From Sphaerisporangium siamense (lineage in GTDB: Bacteria > Actinomycetota > Actinomycetes > Streptosporangiales > Streptosporangiaceae), in NCBI RefSeq assembly GCF_014205275.1, contig NZ_JACHND010000001.1, positions 7,998,001 to 8,062,000 of the forward strand: a stretch of DNA of 64,000 nt, read 5' to 3'. The position numbers and the translations under genes are program-made. Positions within the stretch are counted from its first letter, which is position 1. The number at the start of each line of letters is the position of its first letter. Below, one piece after another: positions 35,585 to 45,587 of the stretch. A model generated the notes under the pieces. That model made no database searches and was not told the origin of the DNA. It worked only from the letters and a program-made list of their open reading frames with translations.

Positions 35585-36211
35585 ATGATCGCCCCCTCGA
35601 CCCTGGTCGTCTTCTCCCTGGCCGCGCTCGCGCTCGTGGCCGTCCCTGGTCCGAACGCGCTCTACATCACCGCCCGGGGCATCGCCCAGGGGCGTGCGGC
35701 GGCCATCGCCTCGGCGGTCGGCGTCGAGACCGGCACGCTGGTGCACATCGCCGCCGCCTCGGCGGGCCTCTCCTACCTGATCGCCCGGTCGGCCGCCGCC
35801 TTCACCGCCGTGAAGTGGGCCGGGGTCGCCTACCTTGTCTACCTCGGCGTCCGCACGCTGGCCGACCGGGGACACCAGGCCGGGCAGGCCGCCACGCCCC
35901 AGCCTCTCCCCCGCGTGTTCCTGGAGGGCGTCGTCGTCAACGTGCTGAACCCCAAGGTGATCCTGTTCTTCCTCGCCTTCCTGCCGCAGTTCGTCGACCC
36001 CGCCGCCGGCTCCCCCGCGTTGCAGATCATCGTGCTGGGCCTGACCCTGCTGGCGTTCGGCATCGTCACCGACCTGGTGTACGCCGTGGGCGCGAGCATG
36101 CTGAGCCGGGCCATGCGCCGCCGGAGCGGCCTGCTCAGATACATCAGCGGATTCGTCTACCTCGGCCTCGGCGTCGCCACCGCCCTGACCGGCGGCGCCC
36201 GCTCCCACTGA
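35585..36211 (+). CDS. LysE/RhtB family exporter
   Basis: 208 aa, six hydrophobic segments. LysE hallmarks: VPGPNALYITARGIAQGRAA near the N-terminus, VKWAGVAYLVYLGVRTL, and LNPKVILFFLAFLPQFVDP. These proteins export amino acids or their derivatives across the membrane. ATG 35585 follows the divergent LuxR gene, with an intergenic region of about 145 bp that would hold both promoters. Confidence 0.9.
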   Translation: MIAPSTLVVFSLAALALVAVPGPNALYITARGIAQGRAAAIASAVGVETGTLVHIAAASAGLSYLIARSAAAFTAVKWAGVAYLVYLGVRTLADRGHQAGQAATPQPLPRVFLEGVVVNVLNPKVILFFLAFLPQFVDPAAGSPALQIIVLGLTLLAFGIVTDLVYAVGASMLSRAMRRRSGLLRYISGFVYLGLGVATALTGGARSH

Positions 36212-36343
36212 GCCATCGGGATGCGGACCGAACAGGCCTGGGAACGGCGACGTGCGGATGTGGCGGCCATATCCGTCGAATCCCCGCCTTGGCTCCAAGA
36301 GTGGCACTACTCTCGCGTTCGGTTCATGGGCAGAGGAGGGTGC

Positions 36344-39300
36344 ATGGCAGAGGGTGAAGATCACTTAGCGTTCGTACGCGCCCGGCTCCAGCGGGTCGCC
36401 GCCACCCGAGATCTCTCGCCGGTGTTGGACCGGGCCGCGCTGGTCGAAGCCGAGCGCCTCGCCACGAGCCTCCCCGACGACGGGGCCGGCCACGAAGCCC
36501 TGTACCTGCTCGGCTGGCTGCATTTCTACCGTTACCTGGGCCTGCCCAAGGAGCGGAGCCGCACCGATCTGATCACGGCGATCGCCATGTTCACCCCCTG
36601 CTTCATCACCGGTCACGGCGACCTGCCCGAGGCACTGCTGCCCGTCCTGGCCGATCAGACGGCCCCAGCGGTGGAGGAGCTTCTCCACCATGTGTCCGAA
36701 TGCACGGATCCGGCCTTGACGTCAGGGCTGGTCCGGCTGTCGCAACGCGTCTGGGCCGCCACGCCGGACGACCATCCCGACCGTGCCGTGCGGCTGTCCC
36801 ATCTAGCGAGTGCCCTGCTCGCCCGGTTCCATGAGACCCAGGCGATGAAGGACCTCGACCGCGCCATCGAGACATGCCACCGGGCGCTGTCCACCATCCC
36901 CATCGCCGAACCCGCTCGCGCCGCCATCTTGTCCGACCTGGCCAACGCGCTGTTCACCCGGTTCCGGCGCGCCGGGACGTCGATGGACCTCGACCACGCC
37001 ATCGAAAGATCCCGTGAGGCGCTCACCATCACCCCGTCCGATCACGCGCTTCGCACCACCATCCTGTTCCATCTGGCGCAGGGACTGCAGAGCCGTTTCG
37101 AGCACGCCGGGGCCGTGACCGACCTGGACGACGCGGTGCGGGCCGGCCGCGAGGCGCTGGTCACCGCCGACGCCTGGTCCCCCGGCCGCATCGTGTGCCT
37201 GGCCGCTCTGGGGGGCACGCTGCTCGTCCGGTTCCAGCTCACCGGGGCCATGAGCGATCTGGACGAGGCGACAGAGAAGTGCCGCCAGGCGACGGCCGAC
37301 GCCTCGCCCGGCGATCCCCACCTCGCTTTGTACCTGTCCACCCTGGGGAACGCACTGCGGAACCGGTTCACGCGCACTCAAGCGATGGCGGATCTGAACA
37401 ATGCCCTCGAAGCCGGTCGTCAGGCGCTCGCCATCGCCCCGCAGGATCACCCCCACCACGCCACATGCCTGTCCGGCCTGGCAGGGTCGCTGTTCGCCCG
37501 GTTCCAGCGCACCGGCGTCATGGCCGACCTGGACGAGACGATCGGGGCCCAACAGCGAGCGCTGGCGGCCACCCCCGCCGGAAACCCGAACCATGCCCGG
37601 TTCCTGGCTAATCTGGGATACGCGCTCCGCGCGCGGTTCGAACACACCGGGGCCATGACCGACCTGGACGAGGCGATCGAGACGGGACGCGAGGCGGTGT
37701 CCGCCATCCCACCCGGCCATATCGAGTACCCCGGGATCCTGACCAACTTGACATTCACGCTGCTGGTGCGTTTCGAACGCACCGGGAGAACGGCCGATCT
37801 CGACGAGGCGGTCGAAGCCGGCCGCCAGGCGCTGGCCGCCTGCCCGTCCGGCCATGTCCAGGGCGCCGGGATCCTCTCCAACCTGGGGAACGCGCTGCGA
37901 GCCCGCTTCAACCACACGGGATCGACGACCGACTTGAACGCGGCGATCCACGTCACTAGGCGAGCGGTGTCCGCCACCCCGGCCGACAGCCCTGATCAGG
38001 CGGGATTCCTTTCCAACCTGGGCGCCGTCCTATGGGCGCGGTTCGAGCGCACCGGTATCTTGGCGGATCTGGACGAGGCGATCGAAGCCGGTCGGCAGGC
38101 CGTGGCCACCAGTCCCGCCGACCATCCCTGCCGTGCCATGTTCCTGTCCAACCTCGGCTATATGCTGCTGCTGCGCTTCGGGCGCACCAAGGGCACAACC
38201 GACCTGGAGGAGTCCGTCGAGGCCGCCCGCGAGGCGGTGACCGCCACCCCGCCCGGCCACATCGAGCATCCTGGGCGCCTGTCCAACCTGGCGGGCTCGC
38301 TGCAGGCCCGGTTCAAGCGAACCGGGACCGTGTCGGATCTGGATGACGCGATCGAGGCCGCGGGCCGTGCGGTGGCCGCCACCCCTGCCGACAGCCCTCA
38401 TCGCGCCAAACGACTGCTCAATCTGGGTCACGTGCTGAAAGATCGATGCCGGCGGACCGGGACGGTGAGGGACCTGGACGCGGCGGTGTCGGCCTACGCG
38501 GACGCCGTGGCACTCGCCCCGGCTGCGGCGTCGCTTCGTGTCCAGGCGGCCCGGGCCGGCGCCCTCCTGGCCGCCTCGTCATGGCCGGGTATGGCCGCCG
38601 GCCTGTTGGAGCAGGCGGTCCTGTTGTTGCCGCAGATCGCCTCGCGGCGGCTGGAACGGCCGGATCAGCAGCACGCGCTAGGCGAGTTCGCCGGATTGGG
38701 CGCCGCCGCGGCCGCACTGGCGCTGTCCGACCCGGGAACGCCTGCGGGCGAACGGCCGTGGCGGGCGTTGCGGCTGCTGGAGGCGGCGCGGGCGGTCCTG
38801 CTCAGCCAGGCGCTCCACACCCGCAGCGACCTGACCGACCTGCACGCCCGTCACCCTGAGCTGGCAGCGCGGTTCGTCGACCTGCGCGACCTGCTGGACC
38901 GGCCCACCGATCCCGATGGAACGACGCCCATCCCCGCGACGACGGCCGGGCGCGGCGAGCGGAACCCGCGAGACCGCATCCGGGCGGCCGAGGAGTTCGC
39001 CGCGCTGCTGGAACACATCCGCCACCTGGAAGGGTTCGTCTCCTTCGCCCTTCCTCCGAGCGTCGATGAACTGGCGGCCCAGGCCGCCTCAGGGCCGGTG
39101 GTGGTGTTCAACGTCAGCGACCGCCGCGGCGACGCGCTGCTGCTCACGTCCGGCGGCCTCACCGCGATCGAGTTGCCCGGCCTCACCACCACCGCCGTGG
39201 CCACCCGTGTCCACGCCTTCCACCGGGCCCTGCCCGCGACCACCGCGCCCGACGTCCCCCCGGCTGGGCGGATCGGCGCCCAAGACGTGATCGCGAAGAC

Positions 39301-40231
39301 CTTGGCCTGGTTGTGGGACGCGGTCGCCGGACCGGTGCTGGGCGCGCTGGGCCACCATGGCGCACCCGCGCCGGGCGAGGAGTGGCCGCGAGTGTGGTGG
39401 GCGCCGGGCGGGGTCCTCGGCCTGCTGCCCGTCCACGCCGCCGGCCACCACGCCGACCCCCCTGGCCCAGGACGGCGTACGGTCCTGGACCGGGTCGTCT
39501 CCTCCTACACACCTACCGTGACCGCCCTGCGCCACGCCCGTCAGCGCGCTGGCACCCGCGCTCCGGCGGCGACGCGGGACCTGATCGTAGGCATGCCCAC
39601 CACCCCCGGCCTGCCCGGCCAAGGACTCCTGCCCAACGTGCCCGCCGAGATCGCCAAGGTCCGCGCCCGCCTCCCCCACGCCGTAATCCTGACCGCCCCC
39701 ACCGCACCCTCGGACCCCACGCCGGTCGCACCTCACGGCGCCGGCCCGGTTCCCACCGCCGCGAACGTCCTGACGCACCTGAACGGCTGCGCGATCGCGC
39801 ACTTCGCCTGCCACGGGGTCAGCGACCCCGTCGACCCCTCCAACAGCCGCCTGCTCCTCCACGACCACGAAAGCGATCCGCTCACCGTGGCCGCGCTGGC
39901 GCCCCTCACCTTGGACCACGCCCGCCTGGCCTACCTGTCCGCCTGTAACACCGCCTTGACGTCCGCGAACACGCTGGCGGACGAGGCCATCCATCTCGCC
40001 TCGGCCTTCCAGTTGGCCGGGTTCCCGCATGTCATCGGCACCCTATGGCAGATCAACGATCGGCTGGCCGCCACCATCGCCAACGCCTTCTACACCGGGC
40101 TGACCACCCGCGACGGAACCCTGGACACCGCCAGGGCCGCCCACGCTCTGCACGATGCCGTGCGTGCCGCCCGCGACCGCCACCCGGCCGATCCCTCATT
40201 GTGGGCTGCCCACATCCACGTGGGGGGCTGA
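36344..40231 (+). CDS. TPR-CHAT caspase-like protein
   Basis: 1295 aa. After an N-terminal helical region (about 1-145), thirteen degenerate TPR-type repeats of about 44-46 aa follow, with consensus ARFxRTGxxxDLDEAIEAGR ... LSNLGxAL. A further helical linker leads to a C-terminal CHAT domain: catalytic His in IAHFACHGVSD and Cys in YLSACNTALTSA, then ASAFQLAGFPHVIGTLWQIN. CHAT proteases cut protein partners in conflict or regulated-death systems. No partner gene is adjacent, so the trigger and substrate are unknown. ATG 36344 sits 4 bases after AGAGGAGGG. No transmembrane helix. Confidence 0.9.
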   Translation: MAEGEDHLAFVRARLQRVAATRDLSPVLDRAALVEAERLATSLPDDGAGHEALYLLGWLHFYRYLGLPKERSRTDLITAIAMFTPCFITGHGDLPEALLPVLADQTAPAVEELLHHVSECTDPALTSGLVRLSQRVWAATPDDHPDRAVRLSHLASALLARFHETQAMKDLDRAIETCHRALSTIPIAEPARAAILSDLANALFTRFRRAGTSMDLDHAIERSREALTITPSDHALRTTILFHLAQGLQSRFEHAGAVTDLDDAVRAGREALVTADAWSPGRIVCLAALGGTLLVRFQLTGAMSDLDEATEKCRQATADASPGDPHLALYLSTLGNALRNRFTRTQAMADLNNALEAGRQALAIAPQDHPHHATCLSGLAGSLFARFQRTGVMADLDETIGAQQRALAATPAGNPNHARFLANLGYALRARFEHTGAMTDLDEAIETGREAVSAIPPGHIEYPGILTNLTFTLLVRFERTGRTADLDEAVEAGRQALAACPSGHVQGAGILSNLGNALRARFNHTGSTTDLNAAIHVTRRAVSATPADSPDQAGFLSNLGAVLWARFERTGILADLDEAIEAGRQAVATSPADHPCRAMFLSNLGYMLLLRFGRTKGTTDLEESVEAAREAVTATPPGHIEHPGRLSNLAGSLQARFKRTGTVSDLDDAIEAAGRAVAATPADSPHRAKRLLNLGHVLKDRCRRTGTVRDLDAAVSAYADAVALAPAAASLRVQAARAGALLAASSWPGMAAGLLEQAVLLLPQIASRRLERPDQQHALGEFAGLGAAAAALALSDPGTPAGERPWRALRLLEAARAVLLSQALHTRSDLTDLHARHPELAARFVDLRDLLDRPTDPDGTTPIPATTAGRGERNPRDRIRAAEEFAALLEHIRHLEGFVSFALPPSVDELAAQAASGPVVVFNVSDRRGDALLLTSGGLTAIELPGLTTTAVATRVHAFHRALPATTAPDVPPAGRIGAQDVIAKTLAWLWDAVAGPVLGALGHHGAPAPGEEWPRVWWAPGGVLGLLPVHAAGHHADPPGPGRRTVLDRVVSSYTPTVTALRHARQRAGTRAPAATRDLIVGMPTTPGLPGQGLLPNVPAEIAKVRARLPHAVILTAPTAPSDPTPVAPHGAGPVPTAANVLTHLNGCAIAHFACHGVSDPVDPSNSRLLLHDHESDPLTVAALAPLTLDHARLAYLSACNTALTSANTLADEAIHLASAFQLAGFPHVIGTLWQINDRLAATIANAFYTGLTTRDGTLDTARAAHALHDAVRAARDRHPADPSLWAAHIHVGG

Positions 40232-40270
40232 CGACCGGGCCCCGACGATCGCCAGGTGCGTCCGAGAGGG

Positions 40271-41488
40271 TTACGGGCGGAGCGCCAGGGCGGTGGGGAT
40301 GCGGTTGAGGACGTTGTAGGGGACGAGGCCGTAGGCGTGGAAGTCGACGGCGTCGCCGCCGGCGGCTCTGACGGCGCGGACCTTGGCGGCGAGGCGGTCC
40401 TCGGAGTCGGTGTCGGGGCGGCCGGGACGTAGCACCACCCGCAGCTCGCGGTCGTTGCCCACCGAGCGGCGGTACGCGCCGACGTCGTCGGCCACCCGGG
40501 CGGCGTCCCTGGCGTAGGCGAGCACGCCGAAGGACGGCACCAGGTCGCCGAGCGCGACCAGGTCCACGCCGAACTGCCAGGCGTCGTGCGCCGCGAGCCC
40601 CGCCGGGGGCAGGCCGTCGGCGTACCCCTTGGCGTGCCCGGTGCCGTCCACGAAGGTGAGCCGCGAGCCCTCGCCCGCCACGGCGGAGGAGACCTCGCTG
40701 ACCAGGGACGTCACGGTCTCGGAGCGGGCGCGGGCGTAGGCCACGACCTCCGGGCCCGCGTAGGCGGTGAGCGCCGCACGGGTGACCTCGCCCTGCGCGG
40801 GCGGGTCGCCGTCCAGCACGCCGCCGACGATCCTCGCGCACTCCTCCCGCGCGACCTCGGCCTTGACGCCGAGGTCGGTGGCCCGCCGCATGCACCAGCC
40901 GCAGAAGCACAGGCCGAGCAGGAACTCGTCCATGGGGCCGAGCGGGACGTACGACCGTTCCAGCCGGTAGCCGTGGGCGAACGTCCCGAAGTGGAGGGAC
41001 TCGGCGACGACGCTGCTCACCCCTTGGCGGGCCACGGCCCTGGCGAGCGCGACCGCGTACCGCCGCACGTCGGGCTGCGCCGGGCACAGCGCCCCGGGCG
41101 AGCCCCTGCCGCCGAAGCAGTCCTGCACGGTGAGGTCGAGGTTGGCCAGGCCGAGCGTGACGTTGTTCAGGAACACCGCCCAGCCGTGCAGGGGCATGCC
41201 ACGGTCGGCGGCGGCCTCGCGCAGCGCGGCCAGCGGCTCGTCGGCCGCGCCCGGCTGCACGGGCGGCGTCAGGCGCAGGCCGGCGAACAGGTCCTCGGGC
41301 GGAGGGAAGTGGACGCCGTCGGAGCGGAGGGTCACCCGCGAGGCGCCGTGGGGGGTGATGTCGCGGGCGGCGTGGGAGGCGACGGCCACGGTGACCTCGC
41401 GCACGCCGTACCCGGCGATCCTGTCGAGGACCTCACGGGCGCCTTCGTCCCTGACATCCTCGACATGGACGTGTACCGAACCCTCCAA
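40271..41488 (-). CDS. Conserved hypothetical protein, TIM-barrel-like
   Basis: 405 aa, no signal or membrane segment. Features include VREVTVAVASHAARDITPHG, NNVTLGLANLDLTVQDCFGG, a Cys-rich LGLCFCGWCMRRATDLGV and DAVDFHAYGLVPYNVLNRIP. The alternating strand/helix pattern and the CFCxxC motif recall glycoside-hydrolase-like (GH10/alpha-galactosidase-like) barrels of unknown function, but no catalytic pair can be named. Convergent with the TPR-CHAT gene. Confidence 0.55.
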   Translation of the reverse strand: MEGSVHVHVEDVRDEGAREVLDRIAGYGVREVTVAVASHAARDITPHGASRVTLRSDGVHFPPPEDLFAGLRLTPPVQPGAADEPLAALREAAADRGMPLHGWAVFLNNVTLGLANLDLTVQDCFGGRGSPGALCPAQPDVRRYAVALARAVARQGVSSVVAESLHFGTFAHGYRLERSYVPLGPMDEFLLGLCFCGWCMRRATDLGVKAEVAREECARIVGGVLDGDPPAQGEVTRAALTAYAGPEVVAYARARSETVTSLVSEVSSAVAGEGSRLTFVDGTGHAKGYADGLPPAGLAAHDAWQFGVDLVALGDLVPSFGVLAYARDAARVADDVGAYRRSVGNDRELRVVLRPGRPDTDSEDRLAAKVRAVRAAGGDAVDFHAYGLVPYNVLNRIPTALALRP

Positions 41489-41522
41489 CGCAGCCGTGCC
41501 TTTCAGGGTGCCCGCTGTCTGA

Positions 41523-44500
41523 CTATGTCCCAGGCGACCCTATATCTTCACAGCTGAGCAGAGACCGGTCCAGCAAAGGTCGGGCATGGAGCGATTCGCG
41601 GGCCTCGCGGCGGGCGAGGTTCCAGCCGTTCCACGGGTCGGCCTTGCCGTACCTGGACGCGGCGGCCATCTCCTCCAGCAGGCAGCTCCGGGCCGGCTCG
41701 GGCAGCCGGTCCACGGCGGGCACGGCCTCGGCGCCGAGGTCGCCGAGGTAGTCGATGTCGAGCCGTGCGACGCCCCGCTTGTCGATCTGGCTTTCGGCGA
41801 CGCGCAGGTCGGGGTTCCAGGCGGCGAAGAGCACCATCGTCAGGGCGGTGACGAGCACGAGCGTGCGGGGCAGCCAGGACGCGCCGCGCCGCGCCATCCG
41901 CAGCGCGCCGGCGGCCAGGACGAGCGCGAACACCGCGCCGAGCCACCAGATCGCCGCGACCACCGAGGCACGCAGCCGCGACAGCCCGTAGGCGTCGATG
42001 TACAGGTCGAGGCGGTGCAGGGCGGAGGCGAGGACGACCATGGTGAGCGCGCACAGCAGGCCGAGCAGCCCGGCGAGCGCCCAGCGCGCGCGGCCCTCGG
42101 GGGCCAGCAGCCCGGCCGCGACCGCGACGATGGCGAGCACGAAGACGCTCACCGCGACCAGCTCGAAGAAGCCGGACCTGGCGTACTCGGCGTAGGTCAG
42201 CCCGGCCGTCTGGACGACCTTGCGGTTGCCGCCGAACAGCGTCGTGATCTGCACGGTCACGAACGCGAGGAACAGCAGGTTCACCGCCACCAGCGGGGTC
42301 GTCCACAGCGTGGGGTTGACCCGCCTGCGCCGGGCCCGCACCCGCGGCTCGGCCACCGGGCGCAGCGCGACGAGCGTGGCTCCGGCGACGAGCGCGGCGA
42401 ACAGGACGAACACCAGCAGGCGGAACGGCAGGGTGGCGGCCCAGTCGGGGGCGGTGAACAGGCGTTCCACGAACGAGGAGAAGACCGCGTCCGCGGAGGC
42501 GAACAGCAGCCCGAACAGCAGGATCAGGACCAGCGACAGGGCCAGCCCGGCGGCCACCGGCCCGAGACGGCGGCGGTCGATCGTCTTGAACGGCTTGGCA
42601 AGGAACCACGGGACCGGCGGGAGCGCGAGCAGGACCGACATCCCTCCCCTGACGACCCCGAGCCAGCTCCGCCCGCCGCCGGAGACGGCCAGCGCCGCCA
42701 TGGCGAAGCCGGCGAGGATCATGGGGCCGACCAGCCAGTCGCCGTCCCGGAACAACGCCACCGCCACCAGCGAGTACGCCAGCAGGCCGAACGCCGCCGT
42801 CCACGGGGTGACGCGCCGGCGGGCCCACGGCAGGACGGCCGCGCCCACGGCGATCGCCACCAGCACGAACCCGAGGCCGGGCCTGCTCTCCGGCAGCGTG
42901 ATCGCGGCGAAGAGGCCGACGACCGCCGCGAGCGCGGGGACGAACCTGGGCGTGTCCGGCAGGGTCGGGCGCGGCAGCAGGGGCGGCGGCACGTAGACCT
43001 CGCCGGGCCGCGCCCCGCCGTGGTCCGGCGGCGCGGTGGCCTCCGACGATCGGGCACTGCGGTAACTCAGTGACGCGCCCAGCACCGTGCCTCCCGCGGA
43101 GAAGAGCAGCGTCGCCACGACCCCGTAGCCGCCGCCGAAGAAGTAGACGAGGAAGAACGCCAGCGAGACGCCGACGACGAACCCCCACACCAGGCCCAGC
43201 AGGCCGCCGGCGAAGCTCTTCCCCCATCGCGTGGCGGCCTGGGGAGTGCGCTCGGACGGGCGGTAGGGAGCCCGCAGCACGGGATACGGCGGCGGTGGCG
43301 GCATGGCGTACCCTTCCGGGCCCGGGTACCGCGACGGCCCCGCGGCCGGGGGCCCGGCGGGGCCGGGCACGGCTCCGGAGCCGGCGGTGGCGGGGGTTTC
43401 GGCCTCCCGGACGGCCGGGGCGCCCGTCTGCCCGCCCGCCGGCTCCGGGACGGCCGGGGCTCCCGGGTCCCGCCCAGGTGTGGTGGCGGAAACCTCGGCG
43501 GCCGCCGGGGCGGAGACGACGGCAGGGGTGGCTTCCCGGGCGTGAGAGAGGGGCGCGACGCGGACGTCCGAGGTGCTGGAGGCGGTGGTGCCCGCCGCTA
43601 CGCGCGGCTCGCCGTGGCCGGGCTCTCGGCCTTGGCCGTGGCCGGCCCCGGTGCCCTCGGAGAGTTCGCGCGGCCCGTGTGCCGCGCGAAGCCCTGAAAC
43701 GGACGCGGGGGCGAGGGCGGAAGTGGAGACCGAGGATGGAGCGGGGGCGAGGGCGGAAGCGGACGCAGAGGATGGAGCGGGGGTGCGGATGGACGCAGGG
43801 GGCGGTGGGGGGTCGGCGGGGGCCGGCATGGTGGTGGTCCTTTCCGGGAGGTCGACCACCATGTGGCAGCCGGTCGGCGTGTCGGCGACCTTGATCGAGC
43901 CGCCGTGCACTTCGACGATCTCTTTCACGATGGCCAGCCCCAGCCCGGCCCCGCCCGCGTCGGCCGCGCGGGCCGCGTCCAGGCGGGAGAAGCGCTCGAA
44001 GACGCGGGGCCGCTCCGGCTCGGGGATGCCGGGCCCTTCGTCGGTCACGCGGAGCCGCACCCCCGTGCCCTCGGCGCGTGCCCGGACCCGCACCCGGCCG
44101 CCCGGCGGGCTGTGCCGGACGCCGTTGTCGAGCAGGTTGGCGAGCACCTGGGCGAGCAGCGCCGGGTCGGCGTGGACGCCGAGCCCCGCGGGCACGTCGC
44201 AGGTCAGCGCCACGTCGTCCCGTTTCAGGGCGGCCTCGCGGACCGCCTGGCCGCAGAGCCCCGCCAGTTCCACGGGCTCGCGTTCGATGGACCGGGACCC
44301 GGAGTCCAGGCGGGACAGATCGAGGAGCTGGGCGACCAGCCGGCCGAGCCGCTGGGTCTGGGCGAGCGCGGTGCTCAGCGTCGCCGGGTCGGGCGCGGAG
44401 ACGCCGTCCACGACGTTCTCCAGCACGGCCTGCAGCCCGGCGATGGGCGTGCGCAGCTCGTGGCTCACGTTGGCCACGAGCTCGCGCCGCTGCCGGTCCA

Positions 44501-44825
44501 CCTCGCCGAGGTCGGCGGCCATGGCGTTGAAGGCGCGGGCCAGCTCGCCGACCTCGTCGCGGGAGGTGGCGCTGACGCGCATGCCGTAGCGGCCCTTGGC
44601 GATGGTCTGGGCGGCGGCGGCCATCTCGCGCAGCGGCAGCGTCATGCCCCGGCCGAGGAGCTGGACCATGCCGACGCTGAGCAGCGCGGCCAGGCCCATG
44701 CGGGTGACGGCGTCCACGCCGAGCGCGCGGCCGTACTCGTTGATGGCGAACGCGGTGGCGACCGCGAGCAGGATGACGAGCCCGAGCTTGATCTTGATGC
44801 GGCCGAGGAAGTCGAGGGGTCTCAT
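41523..44825 (-). CDS. Histidine kinase fused to a DUF4153-like membrane domain
   Basis: 1100 aa in one frame. Residues 1-370 form a standard kinase: two TM segments (LGLVILLAVATAFAINE; GLAALLSVGMVQLLG), HAMP, HisKA with His 122 in LVANVSHELRTPI, and HATPase_c (VLANLLDNGVRHSPPGG; GGAGLGLAIVKEIVEVHGG). A 200-aa Pro/Ala/Ser linker follows, then about 12 hydrophobic segments from residue 600 on, with FKTIDRRRLGPVAAGLALSL, TYAEYARSGFFELVAVSVFV and DKRGVARLDIDYLGDLGAEA, as in DUF4153/DUF4173 proteins. The membrane half may act as sensor or as effector. Start ATG 44825 overlaps the regulator gene stop by 4 bases. Confidence 0.85.
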   Translation of the reverse strand: MRPLDFLGRIKIKLGLVILLAVATAFAINEYGRALGVDAVTRMGLAALLSVGMVQLLGRGMTLPLREMAAAAQTIAKGRYGMRVSATSRDEVGELARAFNAMAADLGEVDRQRRELVANVSHELRTPIAGLQAVLENVVDGVSAPDPATLSTALAQTQRLGRLVAQLLDLSRLDSGSRSIEREPVELAGLCGQAVREAALKRDDVALTCDVPAGLGVHADPALLAQVLANLLDNGVRHSPPGGRVRVRARAEGTGVRLRVTDEGPGIPEPERPRVFERFSRLDAARAADAGGAGLGLAIVKEIVEVHGGSIKVADTPTGCHMVVDLPERTTTMPAPADPPPPPASIRTPAPSSASASALAPAPSSVSTSALAPASVSGLRAAHGPRELSEGTGAGHGQGREPGHGEPRVAAGTTASSTSDVRVAPLSHAREATPAVVSAPAAAEVSATTPGRDPGAPAVPEPAGGQTGAPAVREAETPATAGSGAVPGPAGPPAAGPSRYPGPEGYAMPPPPPYPVLRAPYRPSERTPQAATRWGKSFAGGLLGLVWGFVVGVSLAFFLVYFFGGGYGVVATLLFSAGGTVLGASLSYRSARSSEATAPPDHGGARPGEVYVPPPLLPRPTLPDTPRFVPALAAVVGLFAAITLPESRPGLGFVLVAIAVGAAVLPWARRRVTPWTAAFGLLAYSLVAVALFRDGDWLVGPMILAGFAMAALAVSGGGRSWLGVVRGGMSVLLALPPVPWFLAKPFKTIDRRRLGPVAAGLALSLVLILLFGLLFASADAVFSSFVERLFTAPDWAATLPFRLLVFVLFAALVAGATLVALRPVAEPRVRARRRRVNPTLWTTPLVAVNLLFLAFVTVQITTLFGGNRKVVQTAGLTYAEYARSGFFELVAVSVFVLAIVAVAAGLLAPEGRARWALAGLLGLLCALTMVVLASALHRLDLYIDAYGLSRLRASVVAAIWWLGAVFALVLAAGALRMARRGASWLPRTLVLVTALTMVLFAAWNPDLRVAESQIDKRGVARLDIDYLGDLGAEAVPAVDRLPEPARSCLLEEMAAASRYGKADPWNGWNLARREARESLHARPLLDRSLLSCEDIGSPGT

Positions 44826-45505
44826 GGCCGCACCAGGGCGTAGCCGACGCCGTGCACGGTGCGGACGACGCCCGCGCCGAGCTTGCGGCGCAGCGCCCGC
44901 ACGTGGCTGTCGACGGTCCGCGTCGCGGCGGCCTCGGAGAAGCCCCATATGTCGGAGAGCAGCCGATCGCGCTCGAAGACGTGCCCGGGGCGTTCGGCGA
45001 GCCGCCGCAGGAGGTCGAACTCGGTGCGGGTGAGCTGGGCCTCCGTGCCGCGGACGAACACCCGGCGCTCGGCGGTGTTGATCTCGACGTCACCCACCCG
45101 GATCACCGTGTCCTCGTGGACGAGCTGGGCGGCGCGGTCCACGCGGCGCAGCAGCGCGTGGATCCTGGCCACCAGCTCGCGCATGCTGAACGGCTTGGTC
45201 AGGTAGTCGTCGGCGCCGACGCCGAGCCCCACGAGCACGTCGGTCTCCTCGGCGAGCGCGGTGAGCATCAGCACCGGCACCGGGCGGGCGGCCTGCATGC
45301 GGCGGCAGACCTCCAGGCCGTCCAGTCCCGGCAGCAGCCGGTCGAGGATCACCAGGTCGGGCTCGGCCCTGCCGTACGCGGCCAGCGCCTCCTCGCCGTC
45401 ACCGGCGACGCGGACGTCGAAGCCCTCGGCGCCGAGCCGGTCGCGCACGGCCAGCGCGATGGTGGTGTCGTCCTCTACCACGAGAATGCGTCGCTGGTCA
45501 GTCAC
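44822..45505 (-). CDS. OmpR-family response regulator
   Basis: 227 aa. Receiver domain (ILVVEDDTTIALAVRDRL; phospho-acceptor Asp 55 in LVILDRLLPG; Lys in YLTKPFSMREL) and C-terminal winged helix (LTRTEFDLLRRLAERPGHVF through VDSHVRALRRKLG; VRTVHGVGYALV). GTG 45505 starts the conserved core; the frame is open upstream without similarity. It overlaps the downstream kinase-membrane fusion by ATGA, so regulator and kinase are made together, regulator first. Confidence 0.92.
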   Translation of the reverse strand: MTDQRRILVVEDDTTIALAVRDRLGAEGFDVRVAGDGEEALAAYGRAEPDLVILDRLLPGLDGLEVCRRMQAARPVPVLMLTALAEETDVLVGLGVGADDYLTKPFSMRELVARIHALLRRVDRAAQLVHEDTVIRVGDVEINTAERRVFVRGTEAQLTRTEFDLLRRLAERPGHVFERDRLLSDIWGFSEAAATRTVDSHVRALRRKLGAGVVRTVHGVGYALVRP

Positions 45506-45587
45506 GTCGAGAAGCCTAGGACGGGCCCGTGCAGACAATCCCTGGCGAAATGTGTAGATCTTATGCAGGGCTTGGTTAGCTTGGCCG

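Noticed and set aside
20572..40231. Wadjet-like operon and TPR-CHAT protein as parts of one defence island
   Set aside because: They are separated by a tRNA, a wall hydrolase, two regulators and an exporter that look like ordinary chromosomal genes; proximity alone is not evidence of joint function.
41548..45093. 1181-codon minus-strand ORF in another frame of the kinase-fusion gene
   Set aside because: Arg/Pro/Ala-rich with no domains, while the neighbouring frame encodes kinase and membrane motifs.
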